DNA of 64,000 nucleotides from Chromatiales bacterium (GCA_027076405.1 JALTJN010000362.1:186001-250000), one strand, 5' to 3'. Positions 9,053 to 19,423 are shown, numbered from the stretch's first letter. Notes: a model not told the origin generated them from the letters alone. Translations and numbers: made by a program.

Positions 9053-10528
9053 ATGAATCAAGAAGATTTCAACGCGTACATAGCGCAAGGATTTAACCGC
9101 ATCCCTCTAATGCGGGAAGTGTTGGCTGATCTCGACACTCCATTAAGTACTTTTTTAAAATTGGCCGATGGCCCTTATTCCTATTTATTTGAATCTGTTC
9201 AGGGCGGAGAAAAATGGGGGCGTTACTCCATTATCGGCTTACCGTGTCGTAAAGTTGTTCGTATTTCCGGTTATGAAGTTTCTGTCATAGAAGATGGAAA
9301 AGTTAAAGAGTCGTTAAACGTTGAAGACCCGCTAAACTGGATTGAAACATTTCAGGCTGAATACAAAGTCCCCGAGATTGATGGTCTGCCAAAATTTAAT
9401 GGTGGCCTGGTCGGCTACTTTGGTTACGATACCGTAAGGTATATAGAACCACGACTAAAAAATTGCCCGAATAAAGATCTGCTTGAAGTTCCCGATATTT
9501 TATTGATGGTTTCAGATGAGCTTGTTGTTCATGACAACTTAAGCGGTAAACTTTATATTATTGTTCATGCGGGTGAAAATGGTTTTGACGAAGCACAGGT
9601 TCGACTTGACTGGTTAACCAATCAACTCGATAGCCATATCATGCATCCGGCTAAATCTAAATCGGTAAAAGTGAATGAAGCGGATTTTATTTCCGGGTTT
9701 AGCCAGCAAGGTTTTGAAGAGGCGGTTTTAAAAGCCAAGGAATACATAAAAGAAGGTGATGCAATGCAAATTGTATTATCACAACGTTTATCGATTCCTT
9801 TTACAGCAAGGCCTCTGGATCTTTATCGTGCTTTACGTAGCCTGAATCCGTCTCCTTACATGTTTTATCTGGATTTAGGTGATTTTCATGTTGCCGGTTC
9901 GTCTCCTGAAATACTGACACGTCTAGAAGACGGAGAGGTGACAGTCAGACCGATTGCCGGCACGCGGCCTCGTGGTAAAACAGCTCGCGAAGATAAGCTG
10001 CTTGAACATGAATTATTAGCCGATCCAAAAGAACTGGCCGAACATCTAATGTTAATAGATTTAGGTCGCAACGATGTGGGTCGCATAGCAAAAACAGGGA
10101 GCGTGAGTTTAACTGAAAACATGTTGATTGAACGTTATTCGCATGTCATGCATATAGTTTCCAATGTTATCGGTAAATTAAAAAAAGGCTTAAGTGCTAT
10201 GGATGTATTACGTGCTACATTTCCTGCAGGCACAGTAAGTGGCGCACCTAAAATTCGTGCCATGGAAATTATTGATGAACTTGAACCGGTAAAACGGGGC
10301 GTTTATGCCGGTGCTGTAGGTTACCTTTCATGGCATGGCAATATGGATACTGCCATCGCTATTCGAACCGCAGTTATTAAAGATAAAACATTACACATAC
10401 AAGCTGGTGCAGGTATTGTTTATGACTCTGTACCAAAAAATGAATGGGACGAAACCATGAATAAAGGACGAGCTGTTTTTCGCGCCGTCGCCATGGCAGA
10501 AGCTGGCTTAGATAAAGTGCATCGGTAA
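9053..10528 (+). CDS. trpE: Anthranilate synthase component I
   Basis: A 491-residue chorismate-utilising enzyme. With TrpG it converts chorismate and glutamine to anthranilate, the first committed step of tryptophan synthesis. Visible motifs are [16 protein letters not shown] in the N-terminal regulatory domain, [39 protein letters not shown] and [18 protein letters not shown] with chorismate and Mg-binding residues. The length matches TrpE rather than PabB. It begins the trpE-G-D(-C) cluster behind a candidate attenuator. trpG starts 9 bases downstream with an AAGGAGGA ribosome binding site. Confidence 0.97.
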   Translation: MNQEDFNAYIAQGFNRIPLMREVLADLDTPLSTFLKLADGPYSYLFESVQGGEKWGRYSIIGLPCRKVVRISGYEVSVIEDGKVKESLNVEDPLNWIETFQAEYKVPEIDGLPKFNGGLVGYFGYDTVRYIEPRLKNCPNKDLLEVPDILLMVSDELVVHDNLSGKLYIIVHAGENGFDEAQVRLDWLTNQLDSHIMHPAKSKSVKVNEADFISGFSQQGFEEAVLKAKEYIKEGDAMQIVLSQRLSIPFTARPLDLYRALRSLNPSPYMFYLDLGDFHVAGSSPEILTRLEDGEVTVRPIAGTRPRGKTAREDKLLEHELLADPKELAEHLMLIDLGRNDVGRIAKTGSVSLTENMLIERYSHVMHIVSNVIGKLKKGLSAMDVLRATFPAGTVSGAPKIRAMEIIDELEPVKRGVYAGAVGYLSWHGNMDTAIAIRTAVIKDKTLHIQAGAGIVYDSVPKNEWDETMNKGRAVFRAVAMAEAGLDKVHR

Positions 10529-10537
10529 GGAGGAATT

Positions 10538-11134
10538 ATGTTATTAATGATCGACAATTATGATTCCTTTACCTACAACCTGGTACAGTATTTTGGTGAG
10601 CTTAAGGTTGATGTTCAGGTTCATCGTAATGATGAAATTACAATAAAAGAGATTGAACGTTTAAACCCTGAATATCTGGTGATCTCTCCCGGCCCCTGTA
10701 CACCAAATGAGGCAGGGATATCAATTGAAGCGATTCGTTACTTTACCGGCAAATTACCGATTCTTGGCGTCTGTCTGGGGCATCAAAGTATTGCTCAGGC
10801 ATTTGGTGGAAAGATTATTCATGCGAAAGAAATTATGCATGGAAAAGTTTCGGAAATTCATCATAACGGTGTAGGTGTATTTAAAAATTTGTACAGCCCG
10901 CTGGATGCTACCCGTTACCATTCATTAGTGATTGATGCGGATACTTTACCGGATTATCTTGAAATTACAGCCTGGACTGAAAATGAAGGTGGAACGATGG
11001 ATGAAATAATGGGAGTGCGACATAAAACATTTCCAATAGAAGGTATTCAGTTTCATCCTGAATCAATATTGACTCAACATGGTCATGCGATGTTGAAAAA
11101 TTTCTTAGACTCAAAAAAATTAACAAAAGAGTGA
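10538..11134 (+). CDS. trpG: Anthranilate synthase component II (glutamine amidotransferase)
   Basis: A 198-residue class I glutamine amidotransferase that supplies ammonia to TrpE. The catalytic triad is visible: Cys in [16 protein letters not shown], and His and Glu in IQFHPESI. The N-terminal [18 protein letters not shown] is characteristic of TrpG/PabA. One subunit may serve both tryptophan and folate synthesis, as no separate pabA is seen here. Strong Shine-Dalgarno; 12-base gap to trpD. Confidence 0.96.
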   Translation: MLLMIDNYDSFTYNLVQYFGELKVDVQVHRNDEITIKEIERLNPEYLVISPGPCTPNEAGISIEAIRYFTGKLPILGVCLGHQSIAQAFGGKIIHAKEIMHGKVSEIHHNGVGVFKNLYSPLDATRYHSLVIDADTLPDYLEITAWTENEGGTMDEIMGVRHKTFPIEGIQFHPESILTQHGHAMLKNFLDSKKLTKE

Positions 11135-11146
11135 TAGGGTTTCGTT

Positions 11147-12163
11147 ATGGATATGCAAGCAGCTATTAAAACAGTTTTAGCGCGTCAGGATTTAACTGCC
11201 AGTGAAATGAATGACGTCATGCGTATTATTATGACCGGTGAAGCAACCCCCGCACAGATCGGAGGTTTTCTTGTTGGTTTGCGCATGAAAGGTGAAACGG
11301 TTGATGAAATAGCCGCTGCGGCTAAAGTGATGCGTGAGCTTGCTACGGGTGTAAAAGTCAGCGCGGATCATGTTGTCGACATTGTTGGCACCGGTGGTGA
11401 TGGCTCCAATACCTTTAATATCTCTACTGCCTGTACCTTTGTAGTTGCCGCAGCAGGTGGTACCGTTGCAAAACATGGTAACCGTTCTGTTTCCAGTAAA
11501 TCAGGTAGTGCAGATTTATTAGAAGCAGCCGGGGTTAAGCTGGATTTAAATGCAGAGCAAGTTGCAAAATGTATTAATGAAGTGGGTGTGGGGTTTATGT
11601 TTGCACCGATGCATCACAGCGCAATGAAACATGCAATTGGTCCGCGTAAAGAAATGGCGGTTCGTACTATTTTTAATGTGCTTGGCCCGTTAACTAATCC
11701 GGCCGGAGCAGAAAATCAATTGCTTGGTGTGTTCGAAGAGGCGTTAGTTGAACCTCTGGCTAATGTTTTAAACAAGTTAGGTAGTAATCACGTCATGGTA
11801 GTGCACTCCGAAGATGGTATGGATGAAATCAGCATTGGTGCAGCAACTAAAGTGGCTGAATTAAAAGATGGTAAAGTCACGAGCTATACCATTACACCGG
11901 AACAGTTTGGAATGACTAAAACTAATATTTCAGAACTTGCAGTCAATAGTGCAGAAGAATCTTTAGCTGTCATTAAAAAAGTTTTAAACAATGAAACCGG
12001 GCCGGCAAAAGATATTGTGAAATTTAATTCTGGTGCTGCTATTTATGTTGCCGGTTTAGCTGACAGTCTTGCTGCAGGAATAGAAAAAGCAGAAGAAGTC
12101 ATTGCCAATGGTCAGGCAGCTGCAAAGCTGGATGCTCTGGTAAACGTTTCGAATCGTGTGTAA
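11147..12163 (+). CDS. trpD: Anthranilate phosphoribosyltransferase
   Basis: A 338-residue enzyme that transfers phosphoribose from PRPP to anthranilate. Motifs: [14 protein letters not shown] for PRPP binding, [33 protein letters not shown] and [15 protein letters not shown]. It is a stand-alone TrpD, not fused to TrpG. It is third in the cluster; a 178-base gap carrying a small hairpin repeat separates it from trpC. Confidence 0.97.
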   Translation: MDMQAAIKTVLARQDLTASEMNDVMRIIMTGEATPAQIGGFLVGLRMKGETVDEIAAAAKVMRELATGVKVSADHVVDIVGTGGDGSNTFNISTACTFVVAAAGGTVAKHGNRSVSSKSGSADLLEAAGVKLDLNAEQVAKCINEVGVGFMFAPMHHSAMKHAIGPRKEMAVRTIFNVLGPLTNPAGAENQLLGVFEEALVEPLANVLNKLGSNHVMVVHSEDGMDEISIGAATKVAELKDGKVTSYTITPEQFGMTKTNISELAVNSAEESLAVIKKVLNNETGPAKDIVKFNSGAAIYVAGLADSLAAGIEKAEEVIANGQAAAKLDALVNVSNRV

Positions 12164-12235
12164 TTAATGCCAAAAATGTCCTTAGAAGCAAACCATGTCC
12201 TTTATGTTTAATCTGTAGTGCGGGCTACGACAGAA

Positions 12236-12257
12236 TGTAGGTTGGGCTTCAGCCCAA
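12236..12257 (+). repeat. Short GTAGGTTGGGCTTCAGCCCAA-type hairpin repeat
   Basis: A TGTAGG lead is followed by the hairpin TTGGGC-TTCA-GCCCAA. A related unit occurs in the opposite orientation at 47032-47056 (GGCCTGAAGGCC core). It lies in the 178-base trpD-trpC gap, which otherwise shows no gene. Similar units are common between genes in many gammaproteobacteria. Confidence 0.6.
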
Positions 12258-12341
12258 AGCAGTATTAAGATAAAAGTGATGATTTAATTAATTAAAAATA
12301 TTGTGTTTTTGTGAGCATGATATTTAATATGAGCATAAAAA

Positions 12342-13148
12342 ATGAACAACACTCCAGATATTTTAAAAAAGATTATTAAGCGTAAACACGAAGAAATTAA
12401 AGAACGTCGTGCGTTAGTTTCTTTGGCCGATATGAAAAGGCGAGTTGAAAGAGCAAAGTTAGCACTTGCTCCGCGCAGTTTTGTTTATGCCCTCCAAAGA
12501 AAAATACAAGCCGGTCAGGCTGCCGTTATTGCAGAAATTAAAAAAGCATCTCCAAGCAAAGGAGTTATGCGTGAAAACTTTATTCCTGCAGATATTGCTA
12601 CCTCGTATGAAAAAGGAGGCGCTGCTTGTTTATCGGTTTTAACTGATGTTGATTTTTTTCAGGGAAGCGATGCTTATTTAAAACAAGCACGAGAAGTTTG
12701 TGGCTTACCTGTTTTACGTAAAGAATTTATTATTGATCCTTATCAGGTTTATGAAGCGCGCGGTATGGGAGCCGATTGCATTTTGCTTATCGTAGCTTGT
12801 CTTACGGATGAGCAGCTTAAGGAATTAACTGAGCTGGCGATAGAACTGGAAATGGATGTGCTGGTTGAAGTGCATGATGAAGAAGAACTCAAACGTGCAC
12901 TGCCACTGGATTTACCCATGATAGGGATTAATAATCGCAATTTGCGGACATTTGAAACATCGTTACAAACAACCATTGATTTGCTGAAACAAATTCCGGA
13001 CGATGTTATCGTCGTAACAGAAAGCGGTATTCATAATAAAGAAGATGTTGCGTTAATGCAGCAACATAATGTGAATGCATTTTTAGTGGGCGAGGCCTTT
13101 ATGCGGGCTGATGAACCGGGTGAAAAACTGGCAGAGTTGTTTTTTTAA
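12342..13148 (+). CDS. trpC: Indole-3-glycerol phosphate synthase
   Basis: A 268-residue TIM-barrel enzyme that closes the indole ring in tryptophan synthesis. Motifs: [13 protein letters not shown] at the N-terminus, [15 protein letters not shown] with the catalytic Lys, [56 protein letters not shown] and VTESGIHN. It is monofunctional, with no TrpF fusion. trpF, trpB and trpA are not in the window, so the pathway is split across the chromosome as in pseudomonads. The downstream gene is convergent. Confidence 0.97.
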   Translation: MNNTPDILKKIIKRKHEEIKERRALVSLADMKRRVERAKLALAPRSFVYALQRKIQAGQAAVIAEIKKASPSKGVMRENFIPADIATSYEKGGAACLSVLTDVDFFQGSDAYLKQAREVCGLPVLRKEFIIDPYQVYEARGMGADCILLIVACLTDEQLKELTELAIELEMDVLVEVHDEEELKRALPLDLPMIGINNRNLRTFETSLQTTIDLLKQIPDDVIVVTESGIHNKEDVALMQQHNVNAFLVGEAFMRADEPGEKLAELFF

Positions 13149-13293
13149 ACACCAACCTACAACGCATATGTTTGATTACGAATCTAAAGGCTAAGATTTT
13201 AGTGAAGCCATTTTAGAAATGTTTTTTCTTTCTATGCGTACTCTGTGACTTTGCATGTTCTGGCATCGCTTTTGCGTTGGGCTTTGATTTAGC

Positions 13294-13932
13294 TTAGCGC
13301 GTACCAAACACCACAATCGTTTTACCTTTCACAGAAATAAGTTCCTGTTCTTCCATGCTTTTAAGAACGCGTCCAACCATTTCACGTGAACAGCCAACTA
13401 TTTTTCCAATCTCCTGACGTGTGATTCTAATTTGCATACCATCAGGATGGGTCATTGCATCGGGTTGTTTGCATAAGTCGAGTAGAGTGCGGGCAACGCG
13501 ACCACTGACATCCATAAAAGCAAGATCACTTACTTTTCTGCTGGTGATTCGCAGGCGTGCCGCCATTTGAGATGCCATGGCAAAAACAATATCAGAGTGT
13601 TCACTCGCAACCTGACGGAATTTAGAATAACTAATTTCAGCAACTTCGCAGCTGGTGCGTGCCCGTACCCAGGCACTACGGCTGTGTTGCTCATCAAATA
13701 AGCCCATTTCACCGAAAAAATCACCCTTATTCAGGTAAGCCAGTACAATTTCACGGCCATCATCATCTTCAATAAGAACCGTCACTGAACCGTCAAGAAT
13801 AAAGTACAACACATCAGGTTTGTCATCGGCATAAATAATGGTGCTTTTTGCTGGATAGTGTCGTCTGTGACAGTGTTCCAGAAATTTATCCAGTGATTCG
13901 ATGCCTGTGCTTTCAGAAGGCGATTGACGCAT
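13294..13932 (-). CDS. crp: CRP/Vfr-type cAMP-dependent regulator
   Basis: A 212-residue global transcription factor. An N-terminal cyclic-nucleotide beta-roll (about 15-125) has the cAMP-pocket signature [23 protein letters not shown] long dimer helix and a winged helix-turn-helix follow, with [23 protein letters not shown] as the recognition region, closely matching Crp/Vfr. It is divergent from an OsmC-family gene, the same arrangement as crp-yhfA in E. coli, and lies near coq7 as vfr does in pseudomonads. A perfect TGTGA-N6-TCACA site at 63115-63130 is a plausible target. Confidence 0.93.
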   Translation of the reverse strand: MRQSPSESTGIESLDKFLEHCHRRHYPAKSTIIYADDKPDVLYFILDGSVTVLIEDDDGREIVLAYLNKGDFFGEMGLFDEQHSRSAWVRARTSCEVAEISYSKFRQVASEHSDIVFAMASQMAARLRITSRKVSDLAFMDVSGRVARTLLDLCKQPDAMTHPDGMQIRITRQEIGKIVGCSREMVGRVLKSMEEQELISVKGKTIVVFGTR

Positions 13933-14130
13933 AGTATTCCCTATCTATTGCTAAAGTATGTTGTCGTATTATGGTATATGATCTACAAAAGTAACTTAAT
14001 CAATATAATGTTGCAGTTGTTAAATCATCCGCTTTGAGGACGGTAAGAGCTTACTGCGCCAATAGAGTTAAGTCAAAAGATACAGTGTTTAACTTATAGA
14101 CGTACTATACAAAAATAGAGGAAAGACTGG

Positions 14131-14547
14131 ATGAAAGCACGTATAAAATGGGCGCAGGATGCCATGTTTATTGGAGAGTCTGGCAGTGGCCATGCGGTTG
14201 TGATGGATGGGCCTGAAGAACACGGCGGCAGAAATATGGGGGTTCGTCCCATGGAAATGATGTTGCTTGGCATGGGGGGCTGTACCGCTTTCGATGTTAT
14301 GCATATTTTAAAAAAATCGCGTCAAAATGTTGATGACTGTGTAGCTGAACTCGAGGCAACCAGAGCCGATACAGATCCAAAAGTCTTTACTAAAATTCAT
14401 GTTCATTTTATTGTGACAGGCAAAGAGCTGAGTGATAATCATGTTAAACGTGCAGTTGAGTTATCGGCAGAAAAATATTGTTCAGCTTCCATTATGTTGA
14501 GTAAATCGGTCGAGATAACACACGATTATGAAATTATAAAAACATAA
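14131..14547 (+). CDS. OsmC-family protein (YhfA-like)
   Basis: A 138-residue OsmC/Ohr-fold protein. The two family cysteines are present in GMGGCTAFDVMHIL and EKYCSASIML, so a thiol peroxidase mechanism is possible, though YhfA-branch proteins have no firmly established substrate. Good ribosome binding site (AGAGGAAAG). It is divergent from crp, a conserved linkage. The gene 32 bases downstream (DUF885) may be co-transcribed. Confidence 0.88.
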   Translation: MKARIKWAQDAMFIGESGSGHAVVMDGPEEHGGRNMGVRPMEMMLLGMGGCTAFDVMHILKKSRQNVDDCVAELEATRADTDPKVFTKIHVHFIVTGKELSDNHVKRAVELSAEKYCSASIMLSKSVEITHDYEIIKT

Positions 14548-14578
14548 ATAAAATTTAAATTAATATAAGAAAAATTCA

Positions 14579-16210
14579 ATGGCCAAGCTAACAACAATTA
14601 TAGATCGATATTACAGAACATGGTTTCGTTTTAATCCTGAGGTGGCTGTTGATGTTGGCGTCAAGGGATATGAAAATTTATTGAAACCCTATGGTGACGA
14701 TGAATTAAATGCACTTAAAGTATTAAATGAAAAATTAATTTCAAGTCTGGATGAACTGGATTTAGAGTCGCTGACTCAGGATCAACAAATTGATCTTCAA
14801 CTTATGCGTAGCTCTGCTGTATTGCAACTTGAAGCTCAGGCTTTACGTGACTGGCGCCTTTGTGACCCGGCTCGTTTTTTACCGGTGCATGCGATTTATC
14901 AATTAACTATTCGTGATGTAGAAAACACAGCAAATGCATTACGTGATCGTTTACTTGCTATCCCCGCTCATTTGCGCGGCGCACGAAGCTGGCTTGATGT
15001 AGAACCGGAACAAATATCTGCGCTCTGGTTAGAGTCGGCAGTGGCAGAAGCCGAAGGCGGTGCAGAATTTTTTCGTGAATTAAAACAACACCCTGAAATT
15101 AACAGTTACCGTATCAGTGAAGAACTGGAACAGGCAGCTCATGCTTTAGAAGACTTTTCTGCTTATCTGAAAAATAACCTTAGTAAAAAAGCAAACGGTG
15201 ATTTTGCCTGTGGCCGAAAATATTTTGATCTTATTTTACAGGAACGTCATTTTTTAAATACCAATGCAGATGATTTATATTGTTTTGGTGAAAAGTTATT
15301 TAATGAAACAGAAAAAGAGTTAAAAGAAATAACGAAAAAGTTGCAAGGTAACGATGACGTTGATTCGTTAATGAAAAAAATTCAGCAGCAGCGTCCTGAA
15401 AAAGACAAGGTGCTGGATGAGTATAGACAACAAATGCAGGCGGCGAAAAAGTTTGTTGCTGATAATGATATTGTGAGCTTGCCAGCAAAAGAGGATTTAA
15501 AAGTTATAGAAACCCCCGGCTTTTTACAGCATCAAATTCCGTTTGCGGCTTATTATGAACCTTCGCCAACAGACGTGAATCAACAAGGTTACTATTATGT
15601 TACGCCAGCGAAATCAGCAGAAGATTTAGGTGAACACAATAACATTAGTTTAAAACACACTTGCGTACATGAAGCATGGCCGGGGCATCATTTACAATTT
15701 GTTAAAGCAAATAGTAAACCAACATCAAGCACCTTGCCGCGCTTGTTAAATGCCTCTGCGACACTGTATGAAGGCTGGGCTTTGTACTGTGAACAAATGA
15801 TGCATGAGCTTGGTTTTATTACCGAAGAAGAATCCCGTTTTGTCTTACTAAAAGATCGTTTATGGCGCGCCTTAAGAATTATGATTGATATTGGAATTCA
15901 TACTCGAAAGCTCGGTATAGATGAAGCGGCAAAATTAATGCAGGAAAAATTAGGTTTTAGTCATGCTCAGGCAATGGGTGACTTAACCTGGTATAGTCAT
16001 GCCCCGGGAGTACCCATGAGCTATGGCACAGGTTGGGCGTTAATCAATAATTTAAAAGAACAACAGAAGCAAAAAGAAAATTTTAAATTAAAAACATTTC
16101 ACGACACTTTGTTGTCATCAGGTTCAATCCCGTTATCATTATCCATCGTAAGAGGTTTTGGGCTATCTGCCTGGCAAAAAGCACATCAGTCAGTATTTAA
16201 AGCTCAGTAA
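14579..16210 (+). CDS. DUF885-family putative metallopeptidase
   Basis: A 543-residue DUF885 protein. The diagnostic motif CVHEAWPGHHLQF (HEAxPGHH) near residue 362 resembles a gluzincin zinc site, and a second conserved block, LYEGWALYCEQMMHELGF, carries a likely Glu ligand. Members are often annotated as uncharacterised peptidases. No signal peptide is seen here, so it is probably cytoplasmic. It follows the OsmC gene closely. The ribosome binding site is weak. Substrate unknown. Confidence 0.82.
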   Translation: MAKLTTIIDRYYRTWFRFNPEVAVDVGVKGYENLLKPYGDDELNALKVLNEKLISSLDELDLESLTQDQQIDLQLMRSSAVLQLEAQALRDWRLCDPARFLPVHAIYQLTIRDVENTANALRDRLLAIPAHLRGARSWLDVEPEQISALWLESAVAEAEGGAEFFRELKQHPEINSYRISEELEQAAHALEDFSAYLKNNLSKKANGDFACGRKYFDLILQERHFLNTNADDLYCFGEKLFNETEKELKEITKKLQGNDDVDSLMKKIQQQRPEKDKVLDEYRQQMQAAKKFVADNDIVSLPAKEDLKVIETPGFLQHQIPFAAYYEPSPTDVNQQGYYYVTPAKSAEDLGEHNNISLKHTCVHEAWPGHHLQFVKANSKPTSSTLPRLLNASATLYEGWALYCEQMMHELGFITEEESRFVLLKDRLWRALRIMIDIGIHTRKLGIDEAAKLMQEKLGFSHAQAMGDLTWYSHAPGVPMSYGTGWALINNLKEQQKQKENFKLKTFHDTLLSSGSIPLSLSIVRGFGLSAWQKAHQSVFKAQ

Positions 16211-16234
16211 CCTGAGTTAGAGATAAGAGATGTT

Positions 16235-16312
16235 AGTCATTCCGGCATGTTCTTAGCCGGAATCTAAAGTTCAATTAATTGGATTCCCGCTAAGGGATGC
16301 GGGAATGACGAG
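16235..16312. repeat. CGTCATTCCGGC-type inverted repeat
   Basis: TCATTCCGGCAT near the left end pairs, with one mismatch, with ATGCGGGAATGA near the right end. Inside are TTAGCCGGAATC and GGATTCCCGCTAA half-units. Related or decayed copies lie near 18983, 21585 and 27716. It fills the gap between DUF885 and the convergent coq7 and may act as a bidirectional hairpin. Confidence 0.7.
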
Positions 16313-16332
16313 AGGTAAATCGACTCCACTAT

Positions 16333-16989
16333 TTAAAGCTGATACACCGTCTTTGTCATTATTTTTGACGTTAATGCCATAAACTTTTTAACCGGCGTCG
16401 GCAACTCTGCACCACCTGCATTTAAGGCTGCTGTTGCATGATGACCTTCGTCCTCTTTCATTTGTTTGAGAATGGCACGGCTTTTGGCGTCATTGTCAGA
16501 AATTTGTTCTAAATGTTCATTTAAATGACGTACTACCTGATGCTCTGTTTCTGCAACAAATCCCAGACTCCATTTGTCTCCGGCTAACCCGGCGGTGGCA
16601 CCAATGGCAACAGATCCAAAATACCAGAGCGGATTTAAATAGCTGGTATGTGTTCCCAACTCTTTAATTCGCTGTTCGCACCAGTCCAGGTGATCATTTT
16701 CTTCCTGGGCAGCACGTTCCATTTTGGCTCTTACTTCAGGCAACTTGGCTGTGAGAGCTTGCCCCTGATATAGACCTTGTGCTGCCACCTCGCCTGAATG
16801 ATTAATGCGCATTAAACGACCTGCCAAATCTTTTTCTGCGGCAGTAAGTTCTGTTTCTTCAACACTATTTTCAGGGTTAGGGCGTTCTGTAATGTTAGGT
16901 TTACCTAACAGAGTTCGCAAGCCGGTATCAAACTGCATCATGAGATTATCAATCGGGCTAAATTTTCTGGCGTTGTTTGGATTTGTCAT
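16333..16989 (-). CDS. coq7: 3-demethoxyubiquinol 3-hydroxylase
   Basis: A 218-residue di-iron hydroxylase of the last ubiquinone ring hydroxylation step (Coq7/UbiF replacement). The four-helix ferritin-like fold shows its iron ligands: Glu in RMINHSGEVAAQGLYQGQ, EENDHLDW (ExxH), ETEHQVVRHLNEHL and KEDEGHHATAA (ExxxHH). Length is normal. It lies a few kb from crp, as in pseudomonads. Together with ubiH and ubiI at 30.8-33.3 kb, it provides ring hydroxylases for three positions. Confidence 0.95.
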   Translation of the reverse strand: MTNPNNARKFSPIDNLMMQFDTGLRTLLGKPNITERPNPENSVEETELTAAEKDLAGRLMRINHSGEVAAQGLYQGQALTAKLPEVRAKMERAAQEENDHLDWCEQRIKELGTHTSYLNPLWYFGSVAIGATAGLAGDKWSLGFVAETEHQVVRHLNEHLEQISDNDAKSRAILKQMKEDEGHHATAALNAGGAELPTPVKKFMALTSKIMTKTVYQL

Positions 16990-17044
16990 AGCTTAAGGAT
17001 AGCAAGGCGCGCAGATGAAATAAAATATTCCTGAGAAAAATAAT

Positions 17045-17069
17045 AAAAAAATCCCGGTTAGCACCGGGA
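17045..17069 (-). terminator. Rho-independent terminator
   Basis: TCCCGGT-TAGC-ACCGGGA (17052-17069) forms a 7-pair stem. On the minus strand it is followed by seven T residues (17051-17045). It lies 38 bases beyond the stop of the minus-strand outer-membrane gene. Confidence 0.85.
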
Positions 17070-17106
17070 AAATAAGAAGGAGAACATATGTGAGGAAATA
17101 AAAAAA

Positions 17107-17592
17107 TTAAAACATATAACCAACGCTCAGCATGTTGATATCTGCATCACTACTGGTTTTACCTTTGAATATGGTGTATTCCACTTCATAACCGGCAATA
17201 CCAAAGCCCAGTCCATAAGCTAATCCGCTTCCCGTCCCTTTCGCACCGTTAACCGTTGTTGCGCTGCTATGAAGTCCCAGTTTAACTTTTAGATAAGCTT
17301 CTTTGCCGGTACGCATTGCAGCAAAAATAGCTGAGGTTTGTGCGTCCCAGTTGAGACCGGAAACTTTGCCGTCAATGAGTTTGGTACTGTAATCAAATTC
17401 CAGAGCAACCGGATTAGAACCAATCTCTGTAAAGTCAGCACCAACAAAGGCGCCAACATTAATAGAGCTGCTATAACCAGAACTATCTACGTTAACTGAA
17501 GCACCCTTTAGTCCCCAGTAACCCTCTGCCACCACATTTGTGGTAAAGAGAGCGAAGCTAAATAAGCTTAGTAATAGAGTAAAATTTTTCAT
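17107..17592 (-). CDS. Small outer-membrane beta-barrel protein
   Basis: A 161-residue exported protein of unknown role. Signal peptide MKNFTLLLSLFSFALFTTNVVA with cleavage before EGYW. The mature part alternates polar and hydrophobic residues, is rich in Gly and Ser, and ends in VGYMF, a C-terminal Phe typical of outer-membrane barrels. Its size suggests an eight-stranded barrel like the OmpA-like/porin_OmpL families. It has its own terminator. No neighbour suggests a function. Confidence 0.65.
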   Translation of the reverse strand: MKNFTLLLSLFSFALFTTNVVAEGYWGLKGASVNVDSSGYSSSINVGAFVGADFTEIGSNPVALEFDYSTKLIDGKVSGLNWDAQTSAIFAAMRTGKEAYLKVKLGLHSSATTVNGAKGTGSGLAYGLGFGIAGYEVEYTIFKGKTSSDADINMLSVGYMF

Positions 17593-17654
17593 GCCCTTTT
17601 CCTGTTAGTTAAGAAATATAACAGAGAAAAGCAAAACTTATGCCATAAAGAAGC

Positions 17655-18902
17655 TCAAGAAGGAATGAGTTGTTGATCTAATAACAAAACTGGGTGAATA
17701 ACGTGAATTTGTGACTTTGTTTCTACCAATCCTGATTTAAGCTGTAAAGCGCAACCTAAATTACTGCTAATAATGATATCCGGGGTTGTTTGAGAAAGAG
17801 AGGTTATTGCTTGCTGCTTTAGTTGGTCAGATATTTGCGGAAAGCGTAGAAAATATGAGCCCGCTGCACCACAACATTTATTATAAATCGCTTCCTTTGG
17901 CAGCTTTATGTCAGGTATGCGCTGTAAAAGCGCCAATAATTTGCCTTCTGCACGTAAACTATTTTGTAAGCTGCAAGGTATTTGTAATGCTGCGCTTTTA
18001 TTAAATGATTTAAAAATAATATCTTCCGGCCAGTCAGCGTCTGCTAAAAATTCAATCATATCTTTAACTTCATGTTTAAATGATAAAGACGAATCCAGTT
18101 GCTGGTATTCCTTTAGCTGTGAAGTACAACCATTCACCAGACTGACGATTGCGGTTATATTTTCGTTCTGGTTAAAGGCATAACGGTTTTTCGCCGCAAA
18201 GCTTGTGGCTTGTTTTTTATTACCATCATGTAAATGTAATGCGCCACAACAAACCTGTTGTTCCGGCACGTAAACGCCATAGCCCAGACGAGTTAGCAGG
18301 TTAATACTTGCTTTCACTGTTTTTGGATCAAGCTGTTTGGATAAACAGCCCGTGAATAAAGCGACGTTACCTTTTATTGCATGACGGGCAGGATAAAAGT
18401 TTTTTGTTTTAACTGCTTTATCAAGCAAGGGTAAATATGTGATTAGGCGCTGCAAGCCAAAGAGTTTTAACAGGCCGCTTTGTTTGCCAATAAATACTAA
18501 TCCTGTTTTTTGTAATATCCGCAATGTAGAAAATAAAGAGCGGGAAAATTTCTTATTTAGCAAAAATCTTAAACTGTTTTTTGTTATAAAAGAGGGCAGT
18601 GAAAAACCGGCACTGGTTTTATCTATCAGCAAAGCCTTGCTCTCATCCATTATCTCAGCGTAAGGTACTTGTGAAGGACAAACACGTTCACAGCGCCGGC
18701 AAAGTAAACATTGATCCAGATGCAGCGTTAATGTTTCTGTTGCTGCAAGCTGCCCGCTTAACCAGCCCTGAATTAAAGCAAGGCGGCCACGTGGTGATTC
18801 ATTTTCATTTGCTGCTAATTGGTAGGTTGGGCATTGCGGTAAACATAAGCCACATTTAACGCAACGGTCGGCCAGAGAAAGAATGTAAGTAGAAGTATCC
18901 AT
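17655..18902 (-). CDS. GlcF-like glycolate oxidase iron-sulfur subunit, orphan
   Basis: A 415-residue Fe-S protein. Two ferredoxin-type clusters are seen at the N-terminus (RCVKCGLCLPQCP and QCLLCRRCERVCP), followed by two CCG domains (CCGALHLHDGN near 219 and CCGAAGSYFLRFP near 344) of the heterodisulfide reductase type. This is the domain plan of GlcF, which passes electrons from the FAD subunits GlcD/GlcE to the quinone pool. No glcD or glcE lies next to it, so the partner is elsewhere or replaced. It could serve a lactate or glycerol 3-phosphate type dehydrogenase instead. Confidence 0.82.
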   Translation of the reverse strand: MDTSTYILSLADRCVKCGLCLPQCPTYQLAANENESPRGRLALIQGWLSGQLAATETLTLHLDQCLLCRRCERVCPSQVPYAEIMDESKALLIDKTSAGFSLPSFITKNSLRFLLNKKFSRSLFSTLRILQKTGLVFIGKQSGLLKLFGLQRLITYLPLLDKAVKTKNFYPARHAIKGNVALFTGCLSKQLDPKTVKASINLLTRLGYGVYVPEQQVCCGALHLHDGNKKQATSFAAKNRYAFNQNENITAIVSLVNGCTSQLKEYQQLDSSLSFKHEVKDMIEFLADADWPEDIIFKSFNKSAALQIPCSLQNSLRAEGKLLALLQRIPDIKLPKEAIYNKCCGAAGSYFLRFPQISDQLKQQAITSLSQTTPDIIISSNLGCALQLKSGLVETKSQIHVIHPVLLLDQQLIPS

Positions 18903-18981
18903 CGCGCTAGTATACGGTCAAAAAAAATTAACACAAAGGCAAGTATAAAATTGGATAGGGTAACAGCATACTTTATTAATA

Positions 18982-19053
18982 TCGTCATTCCGGCATTGAT
19001 TTAGCCGGAATCTAGATTGTATCCTTCCTGGATTTCGAATAGAGGTGGATGAC
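18982..19053. repeat. Degenerate CGTCATTCCGGC-type repeat
   Basis: CGTCATTCCGGCATTGATTT and TAGCCGGAATCTAGATT match the left half of the 16235 unit; the right half (GGATTTCGAA...GGATGACAG) is decayed. It lies in the 206-base divergent region between the GlcF-like gene and the ferredoxin gene. Confidence 0.55.
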
Positions 19054-19108
19054 AGTTGTATGTTGGGATTTTTGCCTTTGAGCTTATATATTAATAGAAT
19101 ACATCCTT

Positions 19109-19423
19109 ATGACTTATTTCAAAAATCATGTTTTCTTTTGTGTTAATCAGCGCAAAAATGGTGAAAGCTGTTGTGCAAATTTAGGGGCGCAACGTGTGCG
19201 TGACTATGCAAAAAAACGTATTAAAGAATTAAACCTCAGCGGAGAGGGGCAGATACGAATCAATATGGCCGGGTGCCTGGGGCGTTGTGAACATGGCCCT
19301 GTTGTTGTGGTTTATCCGCAGGAGGTTTGGTACACCTATCTGGATGAAGATGATATCGACGAGATTATTGAGCAGCATTTACAGCAAGGTAAAATTGTCG
19401 AAAGATTATTGATCGATAAATAA
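19109..19423 (+). CDS. Thioredoxin-like [2Fe-2S] ferredoxin
   Basis: A 104-residue protein of the thioredoxin-fold [2Fe-2S] ferredoxin family. Cluster cysteines are visible: HVFFCVNQ, GESCC, and the closing pair in MAGCLGRCEHGP. Adjacent VVVYPQEVWYTYLDEDDIDEIIEQHL is the usual C-terminal part. It is a soluble electron carrier or regulatory protein; its partner is unknown. A hydrolase gene begins about 65 bases downstream. Confidence 0.88.
   Translation: MTYFKNHVFFCVNQRKNGESCCANLGAQRVRDYAKKRIKELNLSGEGQIRINMAGCLGRCEHGPVVVVYPQEVWYTYLDEDDIDEIIEQHLQQGKIVERLLIDK

Noticed and set aside
12164..12341. Possible second attenuator between trpD and trpC
   Set aside because: The hairpin there is a dispersed TGTAGG...GGGCTTCAGCCC repeat without T tract or leader peptide.
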